Of a DNA stretch of 64,000 bases, positions 1-8,615 are shown in pieces. The notes under the pieces were generated by a model, which saw only the letters and a list, made by a program, of their open reading frames with translations, was not told the DNA's origin and searched no databases. A program made the translations under genes and the position numbers. Where the stretch lies: contig NZ_JNYD01000014.1 in the NCBI RefSeq assembly GCF_000717175.1, forward strand, positions 87,527 through 151,526, written 5' to 3'. Source of the stretch: Pseudonocardia autotrophica. GTDB lineage: Bacteria; Actinomycetota; Actinomycetes; Mycobacteriales; Pseudonocardiaceae. The stretch's first letter is position 1. Each line of letters starts with the position of its first letter.

Positions 1-69
1 CACGGGCCGCCTCGCTTAGCGTCCGAAGCCGACGCCGACCGTCGATCCCCCTGCTGAGACCGGCCCGAA

Positions 70-87
70 GAACCCGCCGACGGGTTC
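70..87 (+). other. Small stem-loop upstream of the ABC transporter operon
   Basis: A 7-bp inverted repeat (GAACCCG / CGGGTTC) with the loop CCGA lies in the 187-base leader before the first permease gene. Hairpins between a binding-protein gene and downstream permease genes often protect or attenuate message, but the gene to the left is outside the window. No T-run follows, so it is not a classical terminator. The rest of positions 1-187 shows only a Shine-Dalgarno (AGGAGG at 171-176). Confidence 0.3.
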
Positions 88-187
88 TGCCGGCCCCTTC
101 CCGGGCGACCCCCGGAACGGGGCCGCGTGCTGCCCGGAATTTCCCGAGAATCGATGCGCCGACTTCAACGAGGAGGTTGAGCATCCC

Positions 188-1132
188 GTGCTGAAGTTCT
201 TTCTGACGCGCGTGGCGACCACCGTTCCCGTACTCCTGCTGGTGACCTTCGTCGTCTTCGGCCTCGTGCTGCTGATCCCGGGCGACCCGGCCGTCACGAT
301 CGCCGGCCCGGAGGCCACGGTCGAGCAGGTGGCGGCCGTGCGGGAACGGCTGGGGCTCGACCGCCCGATGGTCGTGCAGTACTGGGACTGGATCACCTCC
401 GCCCTGTCGGGCGATCTGGGCACCTCGCTGTTCACCAGCCGTCCGGTCGCCACCTCGATCGGGGACGGGCTCCCCGTCACGCTCGCCCTCGCCGGGTCCG
501 CCCTGGTCATCTCGTTGCTGATCGCAGTGCCGACCGCGATCGTGTCGGCGCTGCGCCGCGGGACCTGGCTGGACCGCATCTCGAGCATCGGCTCGTCGCT
601 CGGCATCGCCCTGCCGTCTTTCTGGCTCGGCCTGATGTTCGTGCTGCTGTTCAGCCTCACTCTCGGGTGGCTGCCGGCGACGGGCTACGTCCCCATCGAG
701 AAGGATCCCGCCGCCTGGGCCTCGCACATCCTGCTGCCGGCCCTGACCCTCGGCATCGCCGGCGCCGCGGAGAGCGCCCGGCAGCTGCGCGGCTCGATCA
801 TCGGTGTGCTGCAGCAGGACTACGTCCGCACGGCGCGGGCGAAGGGCCTGCGGGGGCGGGTGGTGATCGGCAAGCACGTCATGAAGAACGCGAGCGTCCC
901 GCTCGTCACGGTCCTGGGCCTGCAGATCACCGCGCTGCTCGGCGGCGCCGTGCTCGTGGAGCAGATCTTCGGCGTCCCCGGCCTCGGCCAGGTCGCGCTC
1001 AACGCGGTGACCACCCGCGACATCCCGGTGATCCAGGGGATCGTGCTGGTCGCGGTGCTCGTCGCGATGCTCTCGAACCTGCTCGTCGACCTCACGTACG
1101 GCTACCTCAACCCGAAGGTGCGGCCCCGATGA
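188..1132 (+). CDS. ABC transporter permease, DppB/OppB type
   Basis: This is a 314-residue inner-membrane permease of the peptide/nickel ABC importer class. Hydrophobic segments begin at about residue 10 (VPVLLLVTFVVFGLVLL). The ATPase-contacting EAA-type loop is at about residues 213-235 (DYVRTARAKGLRG), and the C-terminus shows the family pattern VEQIFGVPGLG. The GTG start at 188 has AGGAGG 11 bases upstream. The stop overlaps the ATG of the second permease by four bases (ATGA), so the two are probably translationally coupled. The substrate cannot be read from the permease; the neighbouring catabolic genes suggest a small organic compound rather than peptides. Length is normal for the family. 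Confidence 0.95.
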   Translation: MLKFFLTRVATTVPVLLLVTFVVFGLVLLIPGDPAVTIAGPEATVEQVAAVRERLGLDRPMVVQYWDWITSALSGDLGTSLFTSRPVATSIGDGLPVTLALAGSALVISLLIAVPTAIVSALRRGTWLDRISSIGSSLGIALPSFWLGLMFVLLFSLTLGWLPATGYVPIEKDPAAWASHILLPALTLGIAGAAESARQLRGSIIGVLQQDYVRTARAKGLRGRVVIGKHVMKNASVPLVTVLGLQITALLGGAVLVEQIFGVPGLGQVALNAVTTRDIPVIQGIVLVAVLVAMLSNLLVDLTYGYLNPKVRPR

Positions 1133-2109
1133 CCAATGTGGAGAAGAAGTCGGAGGCCGCCCGGGAGCCGTCGGCACAGGTCGCGCCGGAGGCACCCGCG
1201 GCCTCGGCGATGCCGGCCGGCGCCCCCGCGTCGGTCTCGGCCGAGGCACTGGCCCACGGCGGTGGGGCGTGGGCGGACTTCCGGCGCCGGGTCGGCGGCA
1301 ACCGGGGCGCGATGATCGCGCTCGGGGTCCTGTCCCTGCTGGTCGTCGTGGCCCTGATCGGACCGTTCATCACCCCGGCGGACCCGAACGCGCAGAACCT
1401 GCGCGCCGTGCTGCTGGACCCCTTCTCCCCCGGCCACCTCCTGGGCACCGACCAGCTGGGCCGCGACATCCTGAGCCGGCTGATCGTCGGCACCCGGGTG
1501 TCCCTGCTCGCCATCGCGCTGGCGCTGGCCGTGGCGATGGCGATCGGGGTGCCGCTGGGCTTCCTCTCCGGCTTCCTGTCCGGCCGCTTCGACCAGGTCG
1601 TCATGCGGCTCAACGACGCGGCGATGAGCTTCCCGCCGCTGCTGCTCGCGATCGCTCTGGTCGGCGTCCTCGGCCCGAGCCTGCGCAACGCCATGTTCGC
1701 CGTCGGGATCCTGATGGCGCCGCGGTTCCTCCGGCTGGTCCGCGGCGTGGTCCTGGGGCTCAAGGAGGAGACCTTCGTCGAGGCCTCGCGCAGCATCGGC
1801 ACCCCGACCTGGATGGTCATCCTCCGGCACATCCTGCCGAACACCCTGTCCCCGTTGACCGTCGCGATCGCCGTGACCGCCGGCTACGCGATGCTCTCGG
1901 AGGCGGGCCTGAGCTTCCTCGGCCTCGGCGTCCAGCCGCCCGACGCGAGCTGGGGATCCATGATCCGCGAGGGCTTCCTCTACTTCGGACGCTCGCCGTG
2001 GCTGGGCATCTTCCCGGGCGTGCTGATCGCGCTGACGGTGTTCACGTTCGTGACGCTCGGCGACGGCCTCCGCGACGCCCTCGGCCGCGAGGAAAGGACC
2101 GAGTCGTGA
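1129..2109 (+). CDS. ABC transporter permease, DppC/OppC type
   Basis: The second transmembrane subunit of the importer, 326 residues. The first 60 or so residues are an Ala/Pro-rich cytoplasmic extension. The family entry pattern FRRRVGGNRGAMIALGVL follows, then LLGTDQLGRDILSRL, which is typical of OppC proteins. The EAA loop reads FVEASRSIGTPTWMVILRH. The ATG at 1129 overlaps the previous stop (ATGA), and this gene's TGA overlaps the GTG of the first ATPase gene (GTGA). This tight packing supports one message for the four transporter genes. Both permeases appear intact. Confidence 0.95.
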   Translation: MTNVEKKSEAAREPSAQVAPEAPAASAMPAGAPASVSAEALAHGGGAWADFRRRVGGNRGAMIALGVLSLLVVVALIGPFITPADPNAQNLRAVLLDPFSPGHLLGTDQLGRDILSRLIVGTRVSLLAIALALAVAMAIGVPLGFLSGFLSGRFDQVVMRLNDAAMSFPPLLLAIALVGVLGPSLRNAMFAVGILMAPRFLRLVRGVVLGLKEETFVEASRSIGTPTWMVILRHILPNTLSPLTVAIAVTAGYAMLSEAGLSFLGLGVQPPDASWGSMIREGFLYFGRSPWLGIFPGVLIALTVFTFVTLGDGLRDALGREERTES

Positions 2110-3128
2110 CGGCGACCCAGAACGCAGCCACCCTGACCGACACCACCCTCGAGGTCGACAACCTCGTCGTCGACGTCCTCACCGAGTCCGGGTGGGCGAC
2201 GGTCGTCGACGGGGTGAGCTTCTCCGTCCGGCGCGGGGAGACGCTCGGGATCGTCGGCGAGTCCGGTTCCGGCAAGAGCGTGACCTGCCTGTCGATCGCC
2301 GGACTGATGCCGCCCAAGCAGACCCGCGTCCGCGCCGACACCCTGCGGCTGCTCGACCACGACCTGACCCGGCTCTCCCCGAAGGAGATGTCCGACGTCC
2401 GCGGGCCGACGATCTCGATGATCTTCCAGGAGCCGATGAGCAGCCTGAACCCGGCGTTCACGGTCGGCGACCAGATCGCCGAGGTGCTGCGCAGGCACGA
2501 GGGCGCGAGCCGGCGGGAGTCGAAGCGCCGGGCGGTCGAGCTGCTGGACCGGGTCGGGGTGCCCAGCCCGGCCCGGCGCGCCACCCAGTACCCCTTCGAG
2601 TTCTCGGGCGGCATGCGTCAGCGCGTGATGATCGCGATCGCGCTCGCCTGCAACCCCGACGTCATCGTGGCCGACGAGCCGACCACGGCCCTCGACGTCA
2701 CCGTGCAGGCCCAGATCCTGGAGCTGCTGCGGGAGATCCAGCGCGAGCACGGGATGTCGGTCATCTTCATCACCCACGACCTCGGCGTCGTCGCGGACAT
2801 CTGCGACCGGGTGCTGGTGATGTACGCCGGGCAGATCGTGGAGAGCGCCGGGCTCGACGAGCTCTTCGAGGACCCCCGGCATCCCTACATGGAGGGGCTG
2901 CTCGCCGCCATGCCCCGGATGGACAACCCGTCCGAGGCGTTGGCGAGCATCCCGGGCCACCCGCCCCGGGTCGGCGCGATGCCGGAGGGCTGCCGTTTCC
3001 ACCCGCGGTGCCGGTACGCCGCCGAGGCCTGCACGGGCGGGCCGACGCCGCCGCTGGAGCTCGTCGCCGCCCATCACACCACCCGCTGCCTGCGCCACGC
3101 CGAGCTGACCCTGAAGGGGAACCCGTGA
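2106..3128 (+). CDS. ABC transporter ATP-binding protein, DppD/OppD type
   Basis: A 340-residue cytoplasmic ATPase of the importer. Walker A is GESGSGKS at residues 51-58; the Q-loop lies in [12 protein letters not shown]; the signature is FSGGMRQR; Walker B is VIVADEP; the switch His is in ITHD. The C-terminal oligopeptide-transporter domain carries the Cys pattern [14 protein letters not shown]. The GTG start at 2106 is set by the four-base overlap with the upstream permease, and the stop overlaps the next ATPase GTG. All catalytic motifs are present. Confidence 0.96.
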   Translation: MTATQNAATLTDTTLEVDNLVVDVLTESGWATVVDGVSFSVRRGETLGIVGESGSGKSVTCLSIAGLMPPKQTRVRADTLRLLDHDLTRLSPKEMSDVRGPTISMIFQEPMSSLNPAFTVGDQIAEVLRRHEGASRRESKRRAVELLDRVGVPSPARRATQYPFEFSGGMRQRVMIAIALACNPDVIVADEPTTALDVTVQAQILELLREIQREHGMSVIFITHDLGVVADICDRVLVMYAGQIVESAGLDELFEDPRHPYMEGLLAAMPRMDNPSEALASIPGHPPRVGAMPEGCRFHPRCRYAAEACTGGPTPPLELVAAHHTTRCLRHAELTLKGNP

Positions 3129-4174
3129 CCGCCCAGTCCCTGCCCGGGAGGGCGGATCCGCTGCTGACCGTCCGCGACCTGGAGGTCACCTTCGCCCCGC
3201 GCAAGCGGCTGTTCCGCGAGCGGATCGAGCTGAAGGCCGTCGACGGGGTGAGCTTCGACCTGACCGAGGGCGAGACCCTCGGCCTGGTCGGCGAGTCCGG
3301 CTGCGGCAAGTCGACGACGGCGCGCGGCCTGATGCGCCTGGTCGAGCCGACCGGCGGGTCGGTGCGGCTGGAGGGCCGCGAGCTCCTCGGCCTGCCCGCG
3401 AAGGAGCTGCGCAGCGCCCGCCGGGACATCCAGATGGTGTTCCAGGACCCCTACTCCTCACTGGACCCGTCGATGCTGGTCCGGGACTCGATCGGCGAGC
3501 CGCTCGACGTGCACGTCAAGCTGGGCCGCACCGAGCGCGTGGAGCGGGTCGCGGAGCTGCTGCGCCGGGTCGGACTCCCGCCGGAGTACATGACCCGCTA
3601 CCCCCACGAGTTCTCCGGCGGCCAGCGCCAGCGGCTCACGATCGCCCGCGCGATCGCCGCGGACCCGAAGATCCTGGTGCTCGACGAGGCCGTCTCGGCC
3701 CTCGACGTCTCCACCCAGAACCAGGTCATCGGGCTGCTGGAGGAGCTCTCGGCCGAGATCGGCCTGACGTACCTGTTCATCGCGCACGACCTGTCCGTCG
3801 TCCGGCACATCTCCCACCGGGTCGCGGTGATGTACCTCGGGCAGATCGTCGAGCACGGCGACGCCGCCCGGGTGTTCGACGCCCCCGCCCACCCCTACAC
3901 CGAGGCGCTGCTGTCCGCCGTGCCCGTGCCGTCGCCCCGGACCCAGCGCAGCCGCGAGCGGATCGTGCTGTCCGGCGACCCGCCGGACCCGTCGCGGGTG
4001 CCGCCGGGCTGCCGGTTCCACACCCGGTGCACCTACGCGATGGACGTCTGCCGCACCGAGGTCCCGCCGCTCACGCCCGCCCAGGGCTCCGGCGAGGTGG
4101 CCTGCCACCTGCACACGGCCGGTCCTCGCCTCGCGGGCGCATCGGTCCGGACCCTGGCCCGGGTGTCCGCATGA
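3125..4174 (+). CDS. ABC transporter ATP-binding protein, DppF/OppF type
   Basis: The second ATPase subunit, 349 residues, which would pair with the preceding one. Walker A is GESGCGKS at about 56-63, the signature FSGGQRQR, Walker B ILVLDEA and the switch His in IAHD. The C-terminal domain again has the Cys-rich pattern CRFHTRCTYAMDVC. The GTG start is defined by the GTGA overlap. Its own stop overlaps the ATG of a zinc alcohol dehydrogenase gene, so transport and metabolism are physically coupled in one operon. That is the best evidence that the transporter feeds this catabolic cluster. Confidence 0.96.
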   Translation: MTAQSLPGRADPLLTVRDLEVTFAPRKRLFRERIELKAVDGVSFDLTEGETLGLVGESGCGKSTTARGLMRLVEPTGGSVRLEGRELLGLPAKELRSARRDIQMVFQDPYSSLDPSMLVRDSIGEPLDVHVKLGRTERVERVAELLRRVGLPPEYMTRYPHEFSGGQRQRLTIARAIAADPKILVLDEAVSALDVSTQNQVIGLLEELSAEIGLTYLFIAHDLSVVRHISHRVAVMYLGQIVEHGDAARVFDAPAHPYTEALLSAVPVPSPRTQRSRERIVLSGDPPDPSRVPPGCRFHTRCTYAMDVCRTEVPPLTPAQGSGEVACHLHTAGPRLAGASVRTLARVSA

Positions 4175-5232
4175 GGAGCGCGGTCTGGGAGGGCGTGGGG
4201 CGGATCGGGCTGGTCGAGGTCGAGGATCCCGTCCCCGGCTCCGAGGACGTGGTGCTGGACGTGGCCGCCTGCGGCATCTGCGGGTCGGACGTGCACGCCT
4301 TCGCCGAGGGCGTCTGGATCACGCCGGGCGCGCCGATGGGCCACGAGTTCTCGGGCACGGTCTCCGCGGCCGGGTCCGGGATCCGCGGCCTGGAGGTCGG
4401 GGACCGGGTCGCGGTGAACCCCATGGGCCCCTGCGGCTCCTGCCGCCAGTGCTCCCTCGGCCGCACCAACCTCTGTGCGGCGCCGGCCTCCAGCGCGCGC
4501 GGCGGGCTCTCGGACAAGGTCCTCGTGCCGAACGCGGAGTCCGGCGCCCGGCTGCACCGGATGCCCGACTCGATGAGCGTCGAGGAGGGCGCCTTCCTCG
4601 AGCCGCTCTCGGTCGCGACCCGGGCCGTCGCGACCGCCGCGCCCGAGCTCGACGGGCCGCTCGTCGTGGCCGGGCTCGGCTCGATCGGGCAGTGCGTGCT
4701 GCGGGTGCTGCTGGCCTACGGCGCGCGGGACGTCGTCGGGATCGACGTCTCCCCCGCGCGGCTCGCCGCGGCAACGGGACTCGGCGCCACGGTCCTCGAC
4801 GCGCGCACCGACGACCCGCGGACGTACCTGCTGGACCGGTGGGGCACGTCGACCTCGCCGTACCAGGTCGCGGGGAACGTCGGCACCTTCTTCGAGTGCT
4901 CCGGCGCCCCCGCGATGACCGCGCTCGCCACCGAGGTCGTGCGGGCGGGCGGGACGGTCTCGGTCGCCGGCCTGGTCGGTGCGCGCCCGCCGGTCGACCT
5001 GGACACGGTGGTGCAGAAGGAGATCCGGCTGCTCGGCAGCTTCGCCTACACCGGACCCGACGCGACCGAGGCCTTCCGGCTGCTCACCGACGGCCTGGTC
5101 GACGTCGCCCCGCTCGTGTCCCACCGCGTCCCGCTGAGCCGGGTCGCCGACGCCTTCGACACCCAGCACGCCGTCGACGGCTCGGTGAAGGTGCTCGTCC
5201 TGCCCGACCCCGTCGCTCCCGAGGAGTCCTGA
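4171..5232 (+). CDS. Zinc-dependent alcohol dehydrogenase (MDR family)
   Basis: A 353-residue medium-chain dehydrogenase resembling threonine, sorbitol or butanediol dehydrogenases. Catalytic zinc ligands are visible as C37 (ACGICGSD) and the GHE at 57-59. The structural-zinc cysteines are C88, C91, C94 and C102. The Rossmann glycine motif is AGLGSIGQ, followed by an acidic residue (GID), which suggests NAD rather than NADP. The ATG overlaps the ATPase stop (ATGA). It probably oxidises an alcohol intermediate of the imported compound; the exact substrate is unknown. Confidence 0.93.
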   Translation: MRSAVWEGVGRIGLVEVEDPVPGSEDVVLDVAACGICGSDVHAFAEGVWITPGAPMGHEFSGTVSAAGSGIRGLEVGDRVAVNPMGPCGSCRQCSLGRTNLCAAPASSARGGLSDKVLVPNAESGARLHRMPDSMSVEEGAFLEPLSVATRAVATAAPELDGPLVVAGLGSIGQCVLRVLLAYGARDVVGIDVSPARLAAATGLGATVLDARTDDPRTYLLDRWGTSTSPYQVAGNVGTFFECSGAPAMTALATEVVRAGGTVSVAGLVGARPPVDLDTVVQKEIRLLGSFAYTGPDATEAFRLLTDGLVDVAPLVSHRVPLSRVADAFDTQHAVDGSVKVLVLPDPVAPEES

Positions 5233-5233
5233 C

Positions 5234-6190
5234 ATGTACGCCGTGGGCATCCCGCACCCGGGTGGTCCCGAGGTGCTGCGGCTCGTCGAGTTGCCCACCC
5301 CCGAGCCCGGTCCGCGGGAGATCCGGATCCGCACCACCGCCGCGGCGGTCAACCCGACCGACACCGCCTTCCGACAGTGGGGCCCGCGGGAGTCGGAGGG
5401 CCTGCCCGCCCCGTGGGTGCCGGGAATGGAGATGGCCGGCGTGGTCGACGCCGTCGGCCCCGACAGCGCCTGGGCCGTCGGCGAGCGGGTGATGGCGATC
5501 GTCATGCCGCGCCGCGCGCTGGGCGGGGCCCAGGCCGAGTACGTCGTGGTGCCGGACAACGCGGCCGCGGCGATCCCGGACGGCATCAGCGACGTCGAGG
5601 CCTCCACGCTCCCGATGAACGGCCTGACCGTCTACTCCGCACTGCTGCACCTCGGGCTCACCGCCGGGCAGACGCTCGGCGTGACCGGCGCGGCCGGGGC
5701 CGTCGGCGGGTACGCGATCGAGCTCGGCCGGATCGCCGGCCTGCGGGTCGTCGCCGACGCGTTCGCGCAGGACGCGGAGCTCGTCCGCGGCCTGGGCGCC
5801 GACGTGGTGGTGCCGGCCTCGCGCGACGTGGCGGAGGAGGTCGCCGCGTTCCGGGCCGCCGTGCCCGACGGGGTGGACGGGCTGATCGACGCGGCGGTCC
5901 TCGACGCGGGGGCCCTGCCGATGGTGCGCGACGGCGGCGCCCTGACCACCGTCCGGTTCTGGGCGGGCCCGACCGAGCGGGACATCCGCGTCCACCCGGT
6001 CATGGTCCGCGACCACCTCACCGACGGCGCGGAGATCGCCAAGCTCGCCCAGCTCGTGCTCGACGGGCGGCTGACCCTGCGCGTCGCCGACACCTACCCG
6101 GCCGCCGAGGCCGCCGCCGCGCACCGCCGGCTGCAGGCGGGCGGCACCCGCGGCCGACTCGTGCTCACCTTCGGAAAGGACCCTCGATGA
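5234..6190 (+). CDS. Zinc-independent MDR oxidoreductase (quinone reductase-like)
   Basis: A 318-residue enoyl or quinone reductase-type MDR protein. The N-terminal domain has AAAVNPTDTAFRQ, and the nucleotide fold has the motif GVTGAAGAVGGYA. The cysteine cluster of the zinc dehydrogenases is absent. Such enzymes use NADPH to reduce quinones or activated double bonds. It starts one base after the preceding stop and its TGA overlaps the next ATG, so it belongs to the same operon. The reductive step in this pathway cannot be specified from sequence alone. Confidence 0.9.
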   Translation: MYAVGIPHPGGPEVLRLVELPTPEPGPREIRIRTTAAAVNPTDTAFRQWGPRESEGLPAPWVPGMEMAGVVDAVGPDSAWAVGERVMAIVMPRRALGGAQAEYVVVPDNAAAAIPDGISDVEASTLPMNGLTVYSALLHLGLTAGQTLGVTGAAGAVGGYAIELGRIAGLRVVADAFAQDAELVRGLGADVVVPASRDVAEEVAAFRAAVPDGVDGLIDAAVLDAGALPMVRDGGALTTVRFWAGPTERDIRVHPVMVRDHLTDGAEIAKLAQLVLDGRLTLRVADTYPAAEAAAAHRRLQAGGTRGRLVLTFGKDPR

Positions 6191-6978
6191 GGTTGACGGG
6201 CAAGGTCGCCGTGATCACCGGCGGCGCGAGCGGCATCGGGCAGGCGACCGCGGTGCGGTTCGCCGAGGAGGGCGCCGACGTCGTCGTCGGCGATCTCCGG
6301 GACGGTGCCGAGACGGTCGCGCTGGTGGAGAAGGCCGGCCGCTCCGCGCGGTACGTGCGAACCGACACGACCTCGGAGACCGACTGCGAGGCGCTGGTCG
6401 CCGCCGCGGTCGAGGCCTTCGGGCGCGTCGACGTCGGCGTGGCCGCGGCGGGCGTCGCCACGGCACAGGGGGCCAGCAACATCCAGACCCGCGCGGCGCG
6501 GGGCGACGCCACGCACGTCGTCAACCTCGAGCCGGACAACTTCCGCCGCGTGCTCGACGTGAACGTCCTCGGCGTGCTGTTCACCGACCGGGCCCTGGCC
6601 CGGCAGATGCTGGAGCAGGGCACGGGCGGGTCGATCGTCAACATCGCCTCGACCGCGGCGAAGATCCCACTGGCCGGCGCGTCGCCGTACTGCGTGTCGA
6701 AGGCCGGGGTCTGGATGCTCACCAAGGTCATGGCCCTGGAGCTGGCGCAGACCGGGGTACGGGTCAACGCCGTCGGCCCCGGCTACACGGCGACGCCGAT
6801 GATCGCCGGGCTCGAGGACGACGAGCCCGCCTACGCGATGGCCATGAGCATCACGCCGATGAACCGGCTCGGCACCGCGACCGAGTCCGCCGACGCGTGC
6901 CTGTACCTCGCGAGCGACGAGTCGTCGTTCACCACCGGGCAGATCCTGCACCCCGCCGGTGGCCAGTTCACGGGCTGA
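6187..6978 (+). CDS. SDR family oxidoreductase
   Basis: A classical short-chain dehydrogenase, 263 residues. The cofactor motif is TGGASGIG at 11-18 and the catalytic stretch is VNIAST followed by YCVSK. An unusual insertion (about 15-20 residues, GASNIQTRAARGDATH) follows the NAAG-equivalent position (AAAGVA) and may shape the substrate pocket. The C-terminal GQILHPAGGQFTG is typical of the family. The ATG overlaps the upstream stop (ATGA). It would oxidise or reduce a secondary alcohol or ketone in the pathway. Confidence 0.92.
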   Translation: MRLTGKVAVITGGASGIGQATAVRFAEEGADVVVGDLRDGAETVALVEKAGRSARYVRTDTTSETDCEALVAAAVEAFGRVDVGVAAAGVATAQGASNIQTRAARGDATHVVNLEPDNFRRVLDVNVLGVLFTDRALARQMLEQGTGGSIVNIASTAAKIPLAGASPYCVSKAGVWMLTKVMALELAQTGVRVNAVGPGYTATPMIAGLEDDEPAYAMAMSITPMNRLGTATESADACLYLASDESSFTTGQILHPAGGQFTG

Positions 6979-7003
6979 CGCCCCGACCCGAGAGGAGCGC
7001 CCG

Positions 7004-8557
7004 GTGAGGGCTCCTTCGTCCCGGCGGCTGATCGCCGGGCTGATCGCCGTGTTCGCGCTGCTGGTCACCGCGTGCGGAGGCGGTGGCGCGGGCTCCGGCG
7101 CCGCCGCGCAGCCGGACCCGAACGCGATCCTGCGCTACGCGTTCGTGCAGAACGTCTCCAGCTTCGACCCGCACCGCTCCAGCAACGCCTGGGACATGGT
7201 CAACCTGCGGCTGGTCTACGACCAGCTCCTGCAGGAGGACCAGAACGGCGAGATCGTCCCGATGCTCGCCACCGGGTACGAGTTCCTCGACGGCGGCACG
7301 GTCCTGCAGCTGACCCTGCGCGACGACGTGACCTTCCACGACGGCACGAAGTTCGACTCCGCCGCGGTCAAGGCGAACCTCGAACGCGCCAAGACCCTGG
7401 AGACGAGTGCGGTCAAGGGCGCGCTGCGGGCGATCGCCTCGATCGACACCCCGGACCCGACCACGGTCCGGCTGAACCTGAGCTCGCCGGGCGGCAACCT
7501 GCCCGCCCTGTTCACCGAGCGGCACGGGTCGATGATCAGTCCCGCGGCGTTCGACAACCCCGACCTGGACCAGAAGCCCGTCGGCTCCGGCATGTTCACC
7601 ATGACCGAGTACGTGCCGGGCCAGGTGACCCGGTACACGAAGGCGCCGAACTACTGGGACCCCGACGCCGTCAAGGTCGCCGGCGTCGAGGTCTACGTCC
7701 AGACGTCGTCGCCGACCCGGCTGAACATGCTGACCACCGGCCAGATCGACATGACCTACCTGGACCCGTCCACCCAGGACCAGGCGGTGGCCGCGGGCCT
7801 GCACGTCGAGCCGTCGCAGAGCACGACGATCTTCCGGATGACCGTGAACACCGCCAAGGCGCCCTTCGACAAGCTCGAGGTGCGGCAGGCGATGGAGCAC
7901 GCCATCGACCGCCGGGCGATCGTCGACGGCGTCCTGTTCGGCATCGGCGCGCCGACCTCGCAGCTGATCCCGCCGGGGCACTGGGCCTACGACGACAAGG
8001 TCGCGTGGGACGGCCCGGACTACGCCTACGACCCGGAGAAGGCGAAGCAGCTGCTGGCGCAGGCCGGGTACCCGGCGGGGGCGGACTTCGAGATGCTCAT
8101 CCCCGCGCTCGACGACCACCGCGCCGTCTCCGAGGCCGTCATCCCGATGCTCGAGGCCGTGGGCCTGCGGCCCAGGACCCGGGTGATCGAGCCCGCGACC
8201 ACGCCGGCCACGTTCTTCGGCCGCCAGGAGGGCAACGCCTACATCGGTGCGAGCGCACCGTTCGTCGACCCGTCCACCCAGTACGAGTCGAACCTGACCG
8301 GGCAGTTCACCAACCCGTGGAACACGACGTCGCCGGAGTTCACCCAGGCCTGGAACGACTCCCTGGTCGGCGCGACGCGCGAGGAGCGGCTGCCCGCGGT
8401 GCACCGGATGATCGAGGACGAGAAGGACCTGCGGCGCCAGTTCGGCATCTACGCGGCCCAGCCGCCGAGCGTCTGGACCGACAAGGTCATCTTCCCGCCG
8501 GGCTACCGGCCCGCGTACGCGCCCGTGTTCCGCGGCATCGCGGTGGCGGCGGGCTGA
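7004..8557 (+). CDS. ABC transporter substrate-binding lipoprotein, family 5 (copy 1)
   Basis: A 517-residue extracellular binding protein of the DppA/OppA class. The GTG start at 7004 follows GAGAGGAG and gives a short signal peptide with the lipobox LVTAC (Cys24), so the mature protein should be lipid-anchored. The family patterns FDPHRSSNAWD, LRDDVTFHDGTKFD and KPVGSGMF are present. It lies just downstream of the transporter and dehydrogenase genes. Two close paralogues start at 8616 and 17493, differing mainly in the binding-lobe regions. Alternative upstream starts are less likely because they would put a charged stretch before the signal. Confidence 0.94.
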   Translation: MRAPSSRRLIAGLIAVFALLVTACGGGGAGSGAAAQPDPNAILRYAFVQNVSSFDPHRSSNAWDMVNLRLVYDQLLQEDQNGEIVPMLATGYEFLDGGTVLQLTLRDDVTFHDGTKFDSAAVKANLERAKTLETSAVKGALRAIASIDTPDPTTVRLNLSSPGGNLPALFTERHGSMISPAAFDNPDLDQKPVGSGMFTMTEYVPGQVTRYTKAPNYWDPDAVKVAGVEVYVQTSSPTRLNMLTTGQIDMTYLDPSTQDQAVAAGLHVEPSQSTTIFRMTVNTAKAPFDKLEVRQAMEHAIDRRAIVDGVLFGIGAPTSQLIPPGHWAYDDKVAWDGPDYAYDPEKAKQLLAQAGYPAGADFEMLIPALDDHRAVSEAVIPMLEAVGLRPRTRVIEPATTPATFFGRQEGNAYIGASAPFVDPSTQYESNLTGQFTNPWNTTSPEFTQAWNDSLVGATREERLPAVHRMIEDEKDLRRQFGIYAAQPPSVWTDKVIFPPGYRPAYAPVFRGIAVAAG

Positions 8558-8615
8558 ACCGGCTCCGCCGGGCGGCGGCGGTCGGTCGGAGGAGACGAGG
8601 GAGACGAGGAGCGCA

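Noticed and set aside
1..19. Possible last codons (Thr-Gly-Arg-Leu-Ala-stop) of a gene entering from the left
   Set aside because: Only five codons are visible and other frames are also possible, so it cannot be supported as a gene.
16..660. Minus-strand open frame over the first permease
   Set aside because: It has no recognisable domain and is antisense to the DppB-type gene.
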